In this document: piece by piece, positions 33,967 through 53,508 of the stretch
Layout of the letters: every line of letters starts with the position of its first letter
Position numbering within the stretch: the first letter of the stretch is position 1
Source: Xiphias gladius
Taxonomy: Eukaryota > Chordata > Actinopteri > Istiophoriformes > Xiphiidae
Direction: 5' to 3'
Assembly: GCF_016859285.1 (NCBI RefSeq)
Contig: NC_053407.1
Coordinates: forward strand, 20,022,699 to 20,086,698
Length of the DNA stretch: 64,000 nucleotides
The notes under the pieces: generated by a model
The model's database searches: none
The model's input: only the letters and a program-made list of their open reading frames with translations
What the model was told of the DNA's origin: nothing
Position numbers and translations under genes: made by a program

Positions 33967-36350
33967 ATGGCTGCGGATTGGTTGGGTAGCTTGGTGTCAA
34001 TTAACTGCGGGCCTACACTGGGAGTCTATCAAGGAGAGGTATCGTCTGTGGATCAGTCCAGTCAAACCATCTCCTTAAGACAGCCTTTCCATAATGGAGT
34101 CAAGTGCCCTGTTCCCGAGGTCACTTTCAGGTAAAGCTCAGCATCAAATTGTTTGCCCCCCCCCGGGCTGTTTTTTTTTTTTTTTTTTTTTTTTTGCATA
34201 TTGATCTGTTTCACAACTACAGTTAATTTCTCAATTTTTTTTCTGCAGTGCTATTGACATAAAGGAACTAAAGATTTTAGATATCAGAAATGGCAGCGCT
34301 AGGACCGGCTCTTCTGCATCTACAAAGGCAAGCAGTGCTCCAGTTGTGGTCCCAAAGGGCGACCCCAGGTCTGAGGAGAAGGTAAACTCTCCTCAGCACT
34401 GCTCTAAAAGCTATGGGGAGCGTCATCTGGATGTTCCTGGCCAGCCTAAAGGATTCCGTCGACGACACAACTCCTGTAAGTGCAATGTTGTGTAACTCAA
34501 TCCGAATACAACAAAATATTACCGTTGATTGCTGTGGTGTAGAGACTTACTATGTATTTACTGTCCCATCAGGGTCATCTAGTAGTCGAGGGGCAAACCA
34601 AGTTACACCGAAAAAGAACGGGGTGAAGAACGGTCAGCTGAAGCACAGAGATGATGAGTGTTTTGGGGATGGCGTGGATGATGGCCTCGACACAGATTTT
34701 GATTTTGAAGGAAACTTGGCTCTTTTTGACAAAGCAGCAGTTTTCTCAGAGATCGACATATCAGAGCGCCGTAACGGTGCAAGGTCACGTGGGACGCCAC
34801 AAGAGCAGACACCCTCACGATACCGTCACGATGAGAACATCCTGGAGGCCAAACCTATTGTGTATAGACAGATTACTGTACCGCAGCCCGGGGCCAAAGA
34901 ATACTGCACTGGTAAGTGTTTCATATTGTAATGAAACAAATGGTAGTGAGGGCAAATGATCTGAAGTAACCTACTTGTGTCTTTTATTCCATACAGACTC
35001 TGGGCTTGTTGTACCCAGTATATCCTATGAGCTACACAAGCGACTGTTGTCGGTCGCTGAGCGTCATGGTCTTTCATTGGATCGAAGACTTGAAATGACT
35101 GGAGTGTGTGCCAGTCAGATGGCACTGACATTGCTGGGTGGGCCCAACAGGTAAGCGTGCAGTGATTGCTTAGACACACATGGCAAATATTCAAACAACG
35201 TTAACAAAAACAACATACAAGTCTCTGACATTATATGTTATTAAATTTGCTCATGGTCAGAGAGTGGCAATCAGGGTCAAAGTTTGAAAAAAAGGTAAAG
35301 ACCAAACATCAGATATGTGTATGTTGGTTATCTGGTGGTATAGAGACTCCAAGTGTTCAATACTAACTAAATAAATAATATTAAATGAATAATCAGAAAA
35401 ATAAGCAGAATGAAATAACATATCAAACTATTAAGCTGAGTTTCTAAAGATGTACATTACTTATTTTTTTATATTTATATATTTTGTCTGTTTTCATTCA
35501 TACAGTTATTACATTATTTCTCTTTCATTTCGATTTTGAAAACTCTTTAATGGTGACCCTTATTATTTTATATTGCAAATATGAGTTAACTGGCATTTGG
35601 TACTTGGAGAGCACCAAAATCAGGAAATCAGCATAGTTTTGTCTTATTATGTTTCTTCCAGATTCACTCCAAAAAATTTACACCAGCGTCCCACAGTGGC
35701 TCTGCTGTGTGGCCCTCATGTTCAGGGGGCTCAAGGCATCAGCTGTGGTCGTCACCTGGCCAACCATGAAGTGGAGGTCATCCTGTTTCTGCCAAATTTT
35801 GTCAAGATGCTTGACTCTGTCACCAGTGAGCTCACACTCTTCAACAAAACTGGGGGAAAACAGGTGTCAAGTATCAGAGGTAGGCATATTTTATTGATTT
35901 TGACTGTCTGTTTTTGTAGCAGTCTAAATGACTTATGCATTTTTTTTGACCTTTTGCAGTATTGTTGGTCAAGTAATAACTTGAGATTTTTCAATTTCTC
36001 TCTCGGACTCTACAGACCTTCCAGACACCCCAGTGGACCTAATCATTAACTGCCTGGACTGCCACGAGAACACGTTCCTGATGGATCAGCCTTGGTACCG
36101 AGCAGCTGCAGACTGGGCTAACCAGAATCGAGCGCCAGTACTCAGCTTAGACCCTCCTGTCAGTGGACAGGTTCAGGCAGTTGAGGCCAAGTGGTCTCTC
36201 TCTCTTTGCCTCCCGCTTCCCCTGGCTGAGGGAGCGGGCAGGGTTTACCTGTGTGACATAGGTATTCCTCGCCAGGTGTTCCAGGAAGTGGGGATCAAGT
36301 ACCATTCTCCTTTTGGGTGCAAATTTGTCATCCCCCTCCACTCTGCATAA
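33967..36350 (+). CDS. edc3: Enhancer of mRNA-decapping protein 3
   Basis: Cytoplasmic scaffold of the decapping machinery in P-bodies; binds DCP2/DDX6 and dimerises through its YjeF_N domain. Six coding exons in frame: 33967-34130, 34249-34475, 34573-34911, 34997-35150, 35662-35879, 36016-36350 (478 residues; human 508). Divergent LSm domain at about 1-68 (MAADWLGSLVSINCGPTLGV ... QTISLRQPFHNG ... VTFSAIDIKELKIL). FDF-type motif in DTDFDFEGNLALFDK at about 205-220. YjeF_N/Rossmann domain at about 280-470 with RPTVALLCGPHVQGAQGISC, GRHLANHEVEVILFLPNFVK, VDLIINCLDC and the end IKYHSPFGCKFVIPLHSA. The linker is shorter than in mammals. Splice sites are all canonical. Confidence 0.95.
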
Positions 36351-39250
36351 TTGGACTGAAGGCCAGCATGACAGATTGAATTTTTCACCATCCTTGACCG
36401 TCTGGGTTTGGGCGCCTTATATTAGAGAGCTTCAGTTGTTTTTCAGTTTATCACTTAAGTTTCTAACTCTTCAATATGTAACGGGAACTTTTCCCTCACA
36501 CAGAAGGACAACTGTTTGGTACATTAGTTCTACAAGGACTAAATGTATATGGATACAAAATGAAAAAGCTTTCAAATCGTTATTGGAAAAACAGGTTGTC
36601 ATGAAAATTACAGGCTTCAGCAATTATGTAGATATCACTGTATTTACATGATATTACAAGATATTTTAGGTTATTAAAAAGTACACTCGATGTTCAGTTT
36701 TAAATTGAATAGGACAATCTTTGACTTAAAATGGAACATTTCCGGATGCCATTGTAATCCGTCATTCCAAAGCCATGTGGTGAATAAACAGAGATCCACC
36801 ATAGAATACATGAAAATACAATGTTATTACATTAATCTGGATGAGCAAACCGAAATCCAATTTACATCGATGTTAAAAGTGCTGATGGCCTTTGCTTACA
36901 GCCTTACATACTTTGCAGCATTCAGTAAATGTTGTCTGATATTTTATTAGGAATAGAATTTTCATTCGAATCAGAAATTTCATCTGAGCAAATGTGGAAT
37001 ATTTTACATTTATGTGAGTAATGCTGTGTTTTCGGACTAAATCAGTGTTGAAACGGGCAGCTACTGGAGAGAATCCAGACACCAGCAGTTTTTTTTGTCC
37101 ATGGTAAATAAGGCTGTGGTGATAAGGGCTCCGATAAGGTTACAAAGCATGCAAAACCTCTAGCAATCTTGCCTTTTAGTGTTGATTTGGGGGAACAAGT
37201 CTGGTAACTTAATCTTAGTAAAACGGTATTAGCTGAAGGGCCATACCAGTGTCATTAAAAGTTTAGGACCGGAAACTTTCAAGGTTTTTTTTTTTTTTCC
37301 AATTCCATCTAGTTTTTGGTTTTCATTCATTACTGTACTGTATAAAAATTAATTAACGGACTCTAAAACTCAGTTATATTGTGTAATCCCCCACAGCGAA
37401 CAGTCGGTCTCCTGTTAGTTTGTCAGTGTTGTATTATAGTTGTGTGGTAATGCAGTTGAAGCACAAATTGATTACAAAACTTTTTTCAACCCATTCTACT
37501 GACAAGAATGAAAGCAGACTTGATGGTGGGTTGATAACACAACTTGAGCATGTTTTAGGGAGTATGCTAAGAGTTTTTCAAATTTTACAGAAATGAATAG
37601 AAGCCAATGGATGCCTGGAACAGTAGACAGAATACATCTAAATTTCTAAAGCACAGTAGCTGGTTTGTGATTTGGAATAAACCACTGGTATGGTCCCTCA
37701 AATTTCAAACCGTATGATCACGTGTTTTAACCTGTCGGGTTAGAATGTCAGTTTTTTGATGAAAGTTGTGTTGGCTGACAAAACATTGAGAATCCTTTGT
37801 GTGTCAGATTCAAATGCATTTTTCATGTGAATTGTCTTGATCTGAAATCATAAAAAATGATCAAGATGCACCATCCTGCACCGAGTACCTTCTATGGACC
37901 AATTAGTTTGGGTCTTTGTGACGAGAAATTTTTGAGAATTTTTTTTTTTTTTTTTTTTTTTTTCCCTCCCCAGTTTGAGCTAAACCTGGAGAATACCTGT
38001 TTATGTATTCGACTATTACTGTTATTGACCGTACAACTAAATCATAGACTGTGAAATACTCAAATACTTTAAGAGAATAGCTGCTTGTTAGGTGCTGCTT
38101 TTTGAGGCCTTGAAAGAGGGGTCCGAGCCATCTGTAATACCAGTTATTTTCGACAATGAAAGTCAAACTCTTTGCTGGTTCTTTCACGAGACCACATTAA
38201 TTTGATATTTGATGTGTGTCCAGAATGGGGGCAGCTGTGTTAATTTAACAGACCTCTTTCGGACATTCATCTTGCAAACATCAGCATTTGCTTAATTCTG
38301 AGGTGAGTTCTGTGTCATTGAGGTCAGTGTAATCTAGAAGAGGCTGATTTCAAACAGTCCACACTTGCTACAGGGAGGTTACAAATCAAGCACTCTTTGG
38401 GACATGGTTTTTGGTGTGGTATTATGTCCGCACATTAGCTTGTTTAACATCTCAGGAGGATTAAAAATGCTAGTTATATTTGTTTCTTTTTCTATGTACA
38501 CACTAGTCTGCACGGGGTTTTTGCGCTGATTCAGTGAAAATGACTGTCATGCACAAATGTTTTGTCCTTTCTCCAACATTCCTCTAGCCTGATGTGTTAC
38601 GTCACATCTGTTGAGACAAGTCTGGCATGGAAACATCAGCCAGAGTCTGAATGTGAACACAAGATGAGTTTTGTTTGTCTTTGGCCGCCAGGGGGACATG
38701 AAACCACACGTTTTCGTGGCTCTTCCTTGTTTTGCTGTAATGGCAGTTTTATGAACATAATACTATTCCCTCAATGAAAGGTGTTATTTCTTAAAGAACT
38801 GTGAGCGGTCAGAAACCGTGTGGTGATCTGGCTTTTGATAGGGAAAGACCTGTTTTCAAAGTGAAATCGTTTAAAAGCAGGTTAAGCTTCCTTAAATTGA
38901 TTTAATCAGTTTACATCTTTCAAATTCACCGACCTGCAGTGGGTGTGTAGTCCATGCAAGGTCGGTTTGCAGTTCAGCAAAACACCCATTAAATAGCCAG
39001 TGGGGTTTTTTTTTTTTTTTTTTTTTTTTTGTCTAGACAGGATAAGTGTTTCCTTTTGGGATTGAAATACATTGTCAAGGTTCTTGTGTTAAAAAAAAAA
39101 AAAAAAAATACTGTGCAGTCCTCTTGTGTCATATCTGCAGATTGAAACAATAAAAAAAGGAAAAAAAAATCACCACTTGTTTTTTTTTTTATGTGGGAGT
39201 TTTTGTAAACATTGCCTCGTTGACGATCAGATTCAAATATAACCAGATAA
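36351..39250 (+). other. edc3 3' UTR and intergenic sequence
   Basis: No coding exon seen. AATAAA occurs at 36783-36788 and 37676-37681, either of which could end the edc3 transcript. Poly-T/poly-A tracts at 37939-37962, 39005-39030 and 39091-39108 are simple repeats. From about 37.7 kb onward I cannot assign the sequence to a gene or repeat family. Confidence 0.5.
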
Positions 39251-39399
39251 CCAACTTGAGTGAAGTGGATCGGGCCTATTTTTAGCCAGACGAGTTTATC
39301 ATTACCGCGCATGTGCACTGCAAAACCAAGGTGGGGCAAAAACTTGAATGTTTCTGACGGGGAAAAAGGAGTGGGGCTCTCTGAAGTAGACCGAAAGAA

Positions 39400-39834
39400 G
39401 TTTGAAGCGGCCCATTCTTCGTCGCCGCAGTTGCTGGCCAGTTGAGTTGTCACGTTTTTCTGCCCCACGTCTTCCACAGAGGGACAGTCGACACTGGGAC
39501 GATAAGTTTTGTTTTGTTTTTGTTTTTGTTTTTGTTTTTTCTTTTCTGTATATCAGGCTGCCCTTCCAGATGATGTTGACAGGAGACGCAGCAACCACAG
39601 CCCCGAATGGTTTTCTTGATTCGCTTCTGGACTGCTGAAGTTTCGGGTCACCTGCGACAAAAATCTCACTTCCTCCCCATCAGGGACTTCGTTTGTGTTT
39701 TTTTTGTCAGCCGTCGGTGTTTCATCTCGTGAATGGGAATTTGGCTGCTGCCGCTCAGATGAAAACGGACGTCGGGCAGTAGCTAGATCACCTGCCGTTG
39801 CCTTAAATCTCTCGGGTTTTTGCCTGCGGGCAGG
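39400..39834 (+). promoter_or_regulatory. Putative csk promoter and non-coding first exon
   Basis: A GC- and CpG-richer island in AT-rich DNA. A good donor, GCGGGCAG|GTAAGA, follows base 39835. csk begins its coding sequence in a small exon with an acceptor at 45494, so an upstream untranslated exon is needed, and this is the best candidate. It is inferred from position and composition only. A (GTTTTT)n tract at 39510-39540 lies inside. Confidence 0.35.
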
Positions 39835-39839
39835 TAAGA

Positions 39840-41740
39840 TTTTTATTTTGAAATTTGGCCATGCCTTCTGGATACAGTGAAGCTGTCGCGTTAACTGTAA
39901 CCTGTAGGCCTACATGCTTGCCCTCTTCACTTAATGCTCATGTGCGGTGACTAATTGCACTGATGGCACTTAAACGCAGCTTATCAGGACGCATTGGGGT
40001 TTGGAGGCTGCAGGTGTCAAGTGACAAGGACACGACATTCAAGCCTTTACCGATACCTACTTTTATGCACTAAATGCAGCTCACTGTGCTTCACAGCGAA
40101 ACACAAATAGGCTCAATAAATGTATTGATTTCATGATAGACGTGGCCTTGTTAACATCCTCCTCCTTAAAACGGAGGCCACTTCCTCTGGCGTCCTGGGG
40201 TACAGCAGCTGCATCACACACCTCGCCACATCGCTCTGTTGCAACACGGCACACGATGGCGTTGATACTGGTCGTGATATTCTGCTTACTGAAGATATGG
40301 AGCATGCATTTCAACTTTTTGGCATAGCCCTTGGGACCTTTTGACAGTCAGTTGAAGCTGTTACCGGCCGCCTTAAGAATGCCGCACTCACAGAAATGTT
40401 TGACTCGCAGGGGGTGGACTATTAAACTGTAACGCCGGTCAGCTTGGACGTTTCTCCTCGACAATTTAGTCTCTCACCCTCAGGAAACAATTAATCAGAC
40501 ATTTGGAAAAAAGCCACCAGTGCAATAAAAGCAAGTGCCAAACAGAAAACAAACGCGCACTGAAAGCAGGATTTGTCAGAGAGAGTAACTGCGGAGCTCT
40601 TGGGTCTATTTCGTGGGTGATGCCCCTCCAGCTGAGACAGGAATTCCCTCCACAGGTCAGCAACTTTGCGAAAAAGACTGAATGCCAGTCCGACGCCGGC
40701 ATTCAGTCTCAGAGCCATTTCCACTGAGGATTCTTCTAGTAGAGTGTGACAGAACTGTAACGAAGGCCCGAGCTGGCGAAACGAGAAGACGAGAGCTCAT
40801 GAAACCACAGCAAAGCATAGCTGTACTCTGTAATGTGTCATGCATGGCTGCATCAGCAGAGCAGCGTTGCACTGCATCGTGTGCAAGGCACCGTAGCAAG
40901 GAAGTATCTGTCCACTGCTCAGGCATGGCAGCTTTATCTCGCAGGGTGTTTTTTTTTTTTTTTTCTGTCATATCTTCACTTGGTAAAGTCATCAGTTACC
41001 CAAAGTGTCACAAGTGTTGAGACCTTCGGGGTGTTGTTTGAACTTTGGATTGCATTAAAATGCAACATTTACCGTAATGTTTGGATGCCAAATTAAAGAG
41101 GATTCTCCCCTGACTGACAGTCATTGATTTTTCTCTTCCTGTTGCCCTGAAAACGACCTTGTTTTGCAGTGTAAAGTTTAATTTTTATTTACGATAAGAA
41201 GGGTGCAGTTTTAGGCTCTGTATGAGCCTATGAGCCTCATAGGCAAAACTGTCAGTCATTAAAGTGATACAATGATGGCTTTTACTGCAGGGCCTACCAC
41301 TGGATTCGTACTTCCTCTCTTAGATCCCACAGTTGTTTTAGTGAGCAGTGCTGCTGCACCAGAATCCAGCTGTTGTCCCAGAGGCAGAGGTGATTTCCTC
41401 CGAGGAGGAGAACATCTGCAAGCTGTCAGGCCCGGCTGGGTGAACTGTTGGCATGTGCTCCTTCCCTCTCATTTTTGTACATTTCCCCTTTCCCACCACT
41501 CTTGTGTTTCTGTTTGTGTACCTGCCAGATGAAGCCTCCGTGGATGTGGACAAAAAAATCTTTTTGCCCCTCGCTCTCCACTCGGCTCTGCCACCCTGCT
41601 GCTGTAAGAGTGATGATAACAGGGCATCAAAGCGGCTGCAGAGCATCCTGAGGCTGGAGGGTCAGGCACACGGAGGAGGCATATGGGAGCACAGAGCTTT
41701 AATAACACAGTCATAATGCTCATTGTGATGTTGTTACTAC
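39840..41740 (+). other. Non-coding region, probably csk intron 1
   Basis: Moderately GC-rich sequence with many short open frames on both strands, none with recognisable protein similarity or paired splice sites. A poly-T tract lies at 40949-40964. I see nothing else to name. Confidence 0.4.
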
Positions 41741-41744
41741 AGGA

Positions 41745-42462
41745 TATTCAGTGGGGGAAGAATATTTAGAGCCTTTCCTTAAGTAAATGTACCAATACTG
41801 TTATGTAGAAATACTTCATCTTAAGTAAAAGACCTGCATTCAAAATCCTATCCTATCCTATTTACGTAATAGTACAGAAATAGTAACTGCAATTATACTA
41901 AAAGTATCAAAAATAAAAGTACTCATTTCATAGAAAAATGGCCCTTTTGACTGATATATTATGATATATGACATCATTATGTTGTTAATACTAATGCATC
42001 ACCATGTAAACAGTTAACTGTTTACATATTGAGGTGAAGCTAGCTTTAACGTCTTTACGTACAGATAGGTAGTTTAGTCCAGTGGTTCTAAACCCAGATA
42101 GATAAATCTGATGAACTGCATCTGAAACGTGACAAGGGGCCCCAACTCCACAATGTTTTTTTTGTAAGGGGTCACAAGCCAAAAAGGATTTGAGCCACTG
42201 ATTTAATCTTTAACAAGACATTTTATTTTACGAGATTATTACGTTTTTTTAATGTTAAGTGTTGGATCTGAAATGTAGCTACAAACCGTATCTGTCAGAT
42301 AAATGTAGTGTAGAAAAAGTACAATATTTCCCTCTGAAATGTGTCGGAGTAGAAGCATACGGTAGCACAAAATGGAAATACTCAAGTAAAGTAAAAGTAG
42401 CTCAAAATTGTACTTAGGTACAGTACTGGAGTAACTGTACTTTGTTCGGTCACTGAGGATAA
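41745..42462 (+). mobile_element. hAT-like MITE copy of the TACTTAAGTA family, with internal insertion
   Basis: Diagnostic pieces in order: CAGTGGGGGAAGAATATTTA at the left end, CTTAAGTAAAAGACCTGCAT, AAATGGCCCTTTTGACTG, GTAGTGTAGAAAAAGTACAA, CTCAAGTAAAGTAAAAGTAG and GGTACAGTACTGGAGTAACT near the right end. The same family occurs at 18526, 26633 and 54510. The copy is interrupted at 42080-42200 by a smaller element. No coding capacity; old and diverged. Confidence 0.7.
42080..42200 (+). mobile_element. 121 bp hAT-type MITE nested in an older MITE
   Basis: Terminal inverted repeats are CAGTGGTTCTAAA (left) and CAGTGGCTCAAA (right end, reversed). Flanking octamers GTTTAGTC (42072-42079) and ATTTAATC (42201-42208) agree at six of eight positions, as expected for a decayed 8 bp hAT target duplication. 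Inside, GGGGTCACAAGCCAAAAAGG is a familiar teleost repeat motif. Without the insert the host element reads continuously. Confidence 0.7.
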
Positions 42463-42469
42463 CTCTTTG

Positions 42470-43710
42470 AAGGTTGCCTTGTTTTTCTTCAAAGTAACGT
42501 TTAACAGACAAAGTGACAAATTTGCAAACCCTTCCACGGCACTTCTGGTCCTCCTCACAAACCTAGAGCAATCAGCATTTTCACCTCGGATTTTGTCTGC
42601 AGATAGACGAGGGAGTGGCAGATTTAAACAAGGCCAAAGAAGATATTTCTACATGCCTGTCCTGTCTTGCTTTGTACAGTTCAGGGTACAGCTGACTTGC
42701 ATAAGACAAGAGTCAAATGTTGATTAACCGGTCTGGTTTGAACCATAGGATTGTTAGGGATGTCAAGAATATGCAAAATTGTACTTACCTCAAATAAATC
42801 TATTCGAGCTTTGTTTCAAGTGATGTGACACCTCTATTTATTAGTTGCTTGTTAAATTTCGACCAAGAGTTTGTGCTCTTTTTTGACTCATTTCATGTTC
42901 AGTCTGTCAGTCGCTTTGCTGGTTTCCTGTTTCAGTAACTAACGTCATGCACTTCTCCTGTAGAAGTCAATATCTTTCAATCAGATTTACCAACTCACTT
43001 CTTGCAGTCACTGTGTGCTGTTGGTGTTGGCAAGACACATCTCAAAATATCTTAAAAGTTAAAGGATTCACACGGTGATAACATCACCAGTAGACACAAG
43101 TTGATTGTAATTGCAGAATAAAATAAGACGAACAATTTGTATTTCCAGGCCTGCAGAACTGAAGCATTGCTGCCCTAAAAACGACTCACTGGACAGACCG
43201 ATGATGATGGACTTTTCAATGAGACAGGGGTCATTAGAAACTCGACCCACTCACAATGACAGCCTTGTGCGCCTCCTGAAAAGAGCAAGCTGGGGTTCCA
43301 CGTAGAGCTCTTTGGAAATGGCAATGTGACTCCATGACAGACTGACTTCTGTCCCATTCAGTCAGCTGCTGGTGGCCTGCTGCTGAGATGCATTTACCGC
43401 CCCAAAAGAGATGAATTAAAAAAGTGCCGTTGTGTGTCAGCCTTGGCCCCGTTAATCCATTCCTCGCTTGGCGAGATCACTCGGCGCCGTCACCGCGGAT
43501 TTTGCCCAGGCATATTCTGTTGCAATTGAAAATTCTGAAAGCTTTAGTATTTTCAGAGCATCACGAGTGGTATTTCCTGCTTCAAATTACAACTTATACA
43601 GAGATGGATCAAATCGTACTTCAAAGATTATGTTAGATTAAATTAGATTACATTAGAGGAGTTTTTAGCTATCTTGGCTCTAGGGATGGCAGTGTCGTCT
43701 GGCCAGTCAG
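42470..43710 (+). other. Non-coding region upstream of csk coding exons
   Basis: No exon, RNA gene or named repeat recognised in this stretch. Confidence 0.4.
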
Positions 43711-43714
43711 TCTA

Positions 43715-43900
43715 CAACTTTGGTTGGGGATCACCAGATTTATCAGAATTCATCCTCTGGGCACCATGAATGGTTATACACGATTTCATGACAATCCATC
43801 CGATAGTTGTTAAGGTATTTCAGTCTGGATCAAAAACAGGCCGACATTGCCATCCATAGAGCCACATTGCGACCATGGCTAAAAATAGTCTCTCTAATAA
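43715..43900 (+). mobile_element. Fragment of a common teleost interspersed repeat
   Basis: Contains GGGGATCACCAGATTTATCA, TCATCCTCTGGGCACCATGA, CATGACAATCCATCCGATAG, TTGTTAAGGTATTTCAGTCT and ACATTGCCATCCATAGAGCC. These are the same ordered motifs as in the outer element at 26.5-27.45 kb. No coding capacity. Confidence 0.7.
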
Positions 43901-43904
43901 TCAC

Positions 43905-45494
43905 TTTTTTCTCGTGAAATAGTGGGTAGACTTAGCATCCCAGGCCTCAAGAAACTTATTTCAACGAAACAATTTGAGAAGAGAAAATCATTTTGGTTGA
44001 ACTGCTTGTCACTCGTGAAAGATTTTAAAATGGCTATGAGAGGTCTCTCAGAGGACTGTCAATGTGAAAACAGTACAAAATATTTTGGTGTATCCATTTA
44101 TCAATTTGGTTTTCTTTGCGGTTATTGTTACAGTGCCACAAAGCTGCGAGCGTGGCTGTGGAGTCTTATTCTTGTTTTTCTTGTTGTGACCTTCTGCACA
44201 CTGTGGAATGTCAGAGTTTAGCATGGAAAAGATGGGTTGGGATTTGCAGTGACAGAGTGCGGGGTTGATGGGCGTGGGAAATGTGTCTGGATAGTTTCGT
44301 CCCTAGATACAGAAAAGACAGCTGCAGCACTCCATAGAGGACGACATCCGCCACATCCCCATCATACCAAGTGATGACAGTCCTCTCTGGGACACACGGG
44401 AGCTTTTAGTCTCACATGTGGTGTCTGCGAAGAGGCAGGTTATTTTTTCAAACCTGTGACATAGAAGGACGTGCCAGATTATGTCTGTGAGAGAAGAAAC
44501 ATACATTTAAAAGTAAGTGTTCAGACAGTGAAATCAGCAGATGACGATGGGTTGTTTTTTTTTCATGCTTGTAAGAACCCCACCCTAATATTGGAGTACT
44601 ATAAATCTGGGCTCTCATACAGGAATCTGACTGTACAGTGATGGACATGTCAGAGGATCTGACCCCATGTAAAGTGATTTATAAAAACCAGGATTTTCCC
44701 TGACCATTGAGCCCTGCCACTTTTCCATGGGAACTGATACAGGAAGAGAGGAAGTGGGGTTTTGGAGGGGGGGGTGTGGTGGGGTTGTTCAGCATTGCTT
44801 TATCCATAGGTCATCATTTCATTATAACGCCTCTGCTCTCATTTGTTGTGGTGTGATGCCAACACTGCCCCGGGTGATTAGGACTACTCTCATAGTGGCT
44901 GCTCTAATGACATAAAGAAAACGCTGGGCTGGATGAGTCCCTCGGGCCTGGTCAGATCTCACCACAAGTTTGCATTCCAGTGCTGAAGAGAGCTATCTTG
45001 ATTCCTGCAAGGCCCAGTCAGTGAGGCTTAGAACCAGTGTGTGTCCATTTTAGGTCAAAATGGACAGTGTCACCATATGAAATACAAAGTACAAAGTAGA
45101 TCAAGTTGTTTTGCTTTTCATCAGCTTTAATATTATTCAAAAATGCATGTTATGGTATATTTCTGTCTTTTTTATGTGAGTTACTGGTCCATCTACCCAC
45201 TGGAAGCTGGTCCCTTTATGTTCATACTATTGTTCTGCGTCATGGAAACATTCTGCCCCAGTTGTGAAAGTGTGATTAAAAAAGAGACCTGTTAGTTCTG
45301 CTTTCTTTATGAGCCAGTTCTTTCTACTGACACTGCCTGATCTTACACTAATCTAGTGTGTTCTGATAATAGCTGACTTGTTTGCAGTGAATTACCATGT
45401 GCCCCTGCACAGCAAAAGCCTGAGAATTTGTCTGTGGTTAAGTGAATACTTTTGAAGCGGCTTTGTCATAAATAAACTTTGTTTTTCTTCATAG
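43905..45494 (+). other. Non-coding region directly upstream of the csk start exon
   Basis: No recognisable gene. A G-rich run lies at 44761-44780. The stretch ends in a strong acceptor (TTTTTCTTCATAG) at 45494 that precedes the exon holding the csk start codon. Confidence 0.4.
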
Positions 45495-45575
45495 GTACTG
45501 TAGGTGTGTGTGTTTACCAGCTCTAATGGTAGCAGCTAGAAAACCTCACCTGTGAGAGGATCGAACCGCCTCATC

Positions 45576-52922
<7,347 letters not shown>

Positions 52923-52932
52923 GAGAACTGCT

Positions 52933-53508
52933 TAGGGTTGCAGTGGTATACCGGTTTCACCGTATACCATAGTATGAAAATTGATGGTTATCAAACCATG
53001 TACATTTGCTTATTACTGCTATTAAAAAAAAAAAAAAGCAACCGAAAGGAGAATCTCACCTGCACAAGCGCATCTCCTTTCCTCCTTGACTGCCTGTCAG
53101 ACTCGGCAACTGGCGCCACGCACACAAACGCAGCGTAGAAAAGTGGCAGCGAGAAGCGACACTGGTATCACCAATCTCCATTCCTTGAAAAAGAAATTCA
53201 AATCAGCAGCGTGGGATTACTTTGGATATTCCAAAAATGAACGTGGGCTTGTCCTCAGAGGACAGATATCCAGTTTTCAAATTTAAATTGATTTATTCAC
53301 CCATCTTCAAGATCACATATACTTAAGTTAAGGATGTCCATACTTCCTCCACCGCTGGTTCTAACGTGCAAATTAATATGCTTTCATGCCTTTAAGGGTC
53401 ATTGTAACTGATAATGACAGTAATTGTTAAAAACCGCGAGACAGTGAAACTGTGATATTTTCTGAGATGGTTATCGCACTGTGAAAATCTAATACCGCTG
53501 CAACCCTA
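52933..53508 (+). mobile_element. Non-autonomous hAT element with BED zinc-finger remnant, in the csk 3' UTR
   Basis: Terminal inverted repeats TAGGGTTGCAGTGGTAT (52933-52949) and, reversed, TAGGGTTGCAGCGGTAT (53492-53508) match at 16 of 17 positions. Subterminal parts also pair (ACCGGTTTCACCGTATACC; AACCGCGAGACAGTGAAACTG). Inside, 53086-53286 encodes KKKFKSAAWDYFGYSKNERG, which resembles the start of a BED zinc finger of hAT transposases (S-x-x-W-x-Y-F). The cysteine/histidine part and all catalytic regions are missing. Flanking octamers GAACTGCT and GATCTGAC agree at five of eight positions, a possible worn target duplication. It starts 10 bp after the csk stop codon. Confidence 0.8.

Noticed and set aside
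40081-41716. Cluster of open frames on both strands in a GC-richer region
   Set aside because: No frame shows conserved motifs or exon-intron structure; it fits a non-coding csk first intron.
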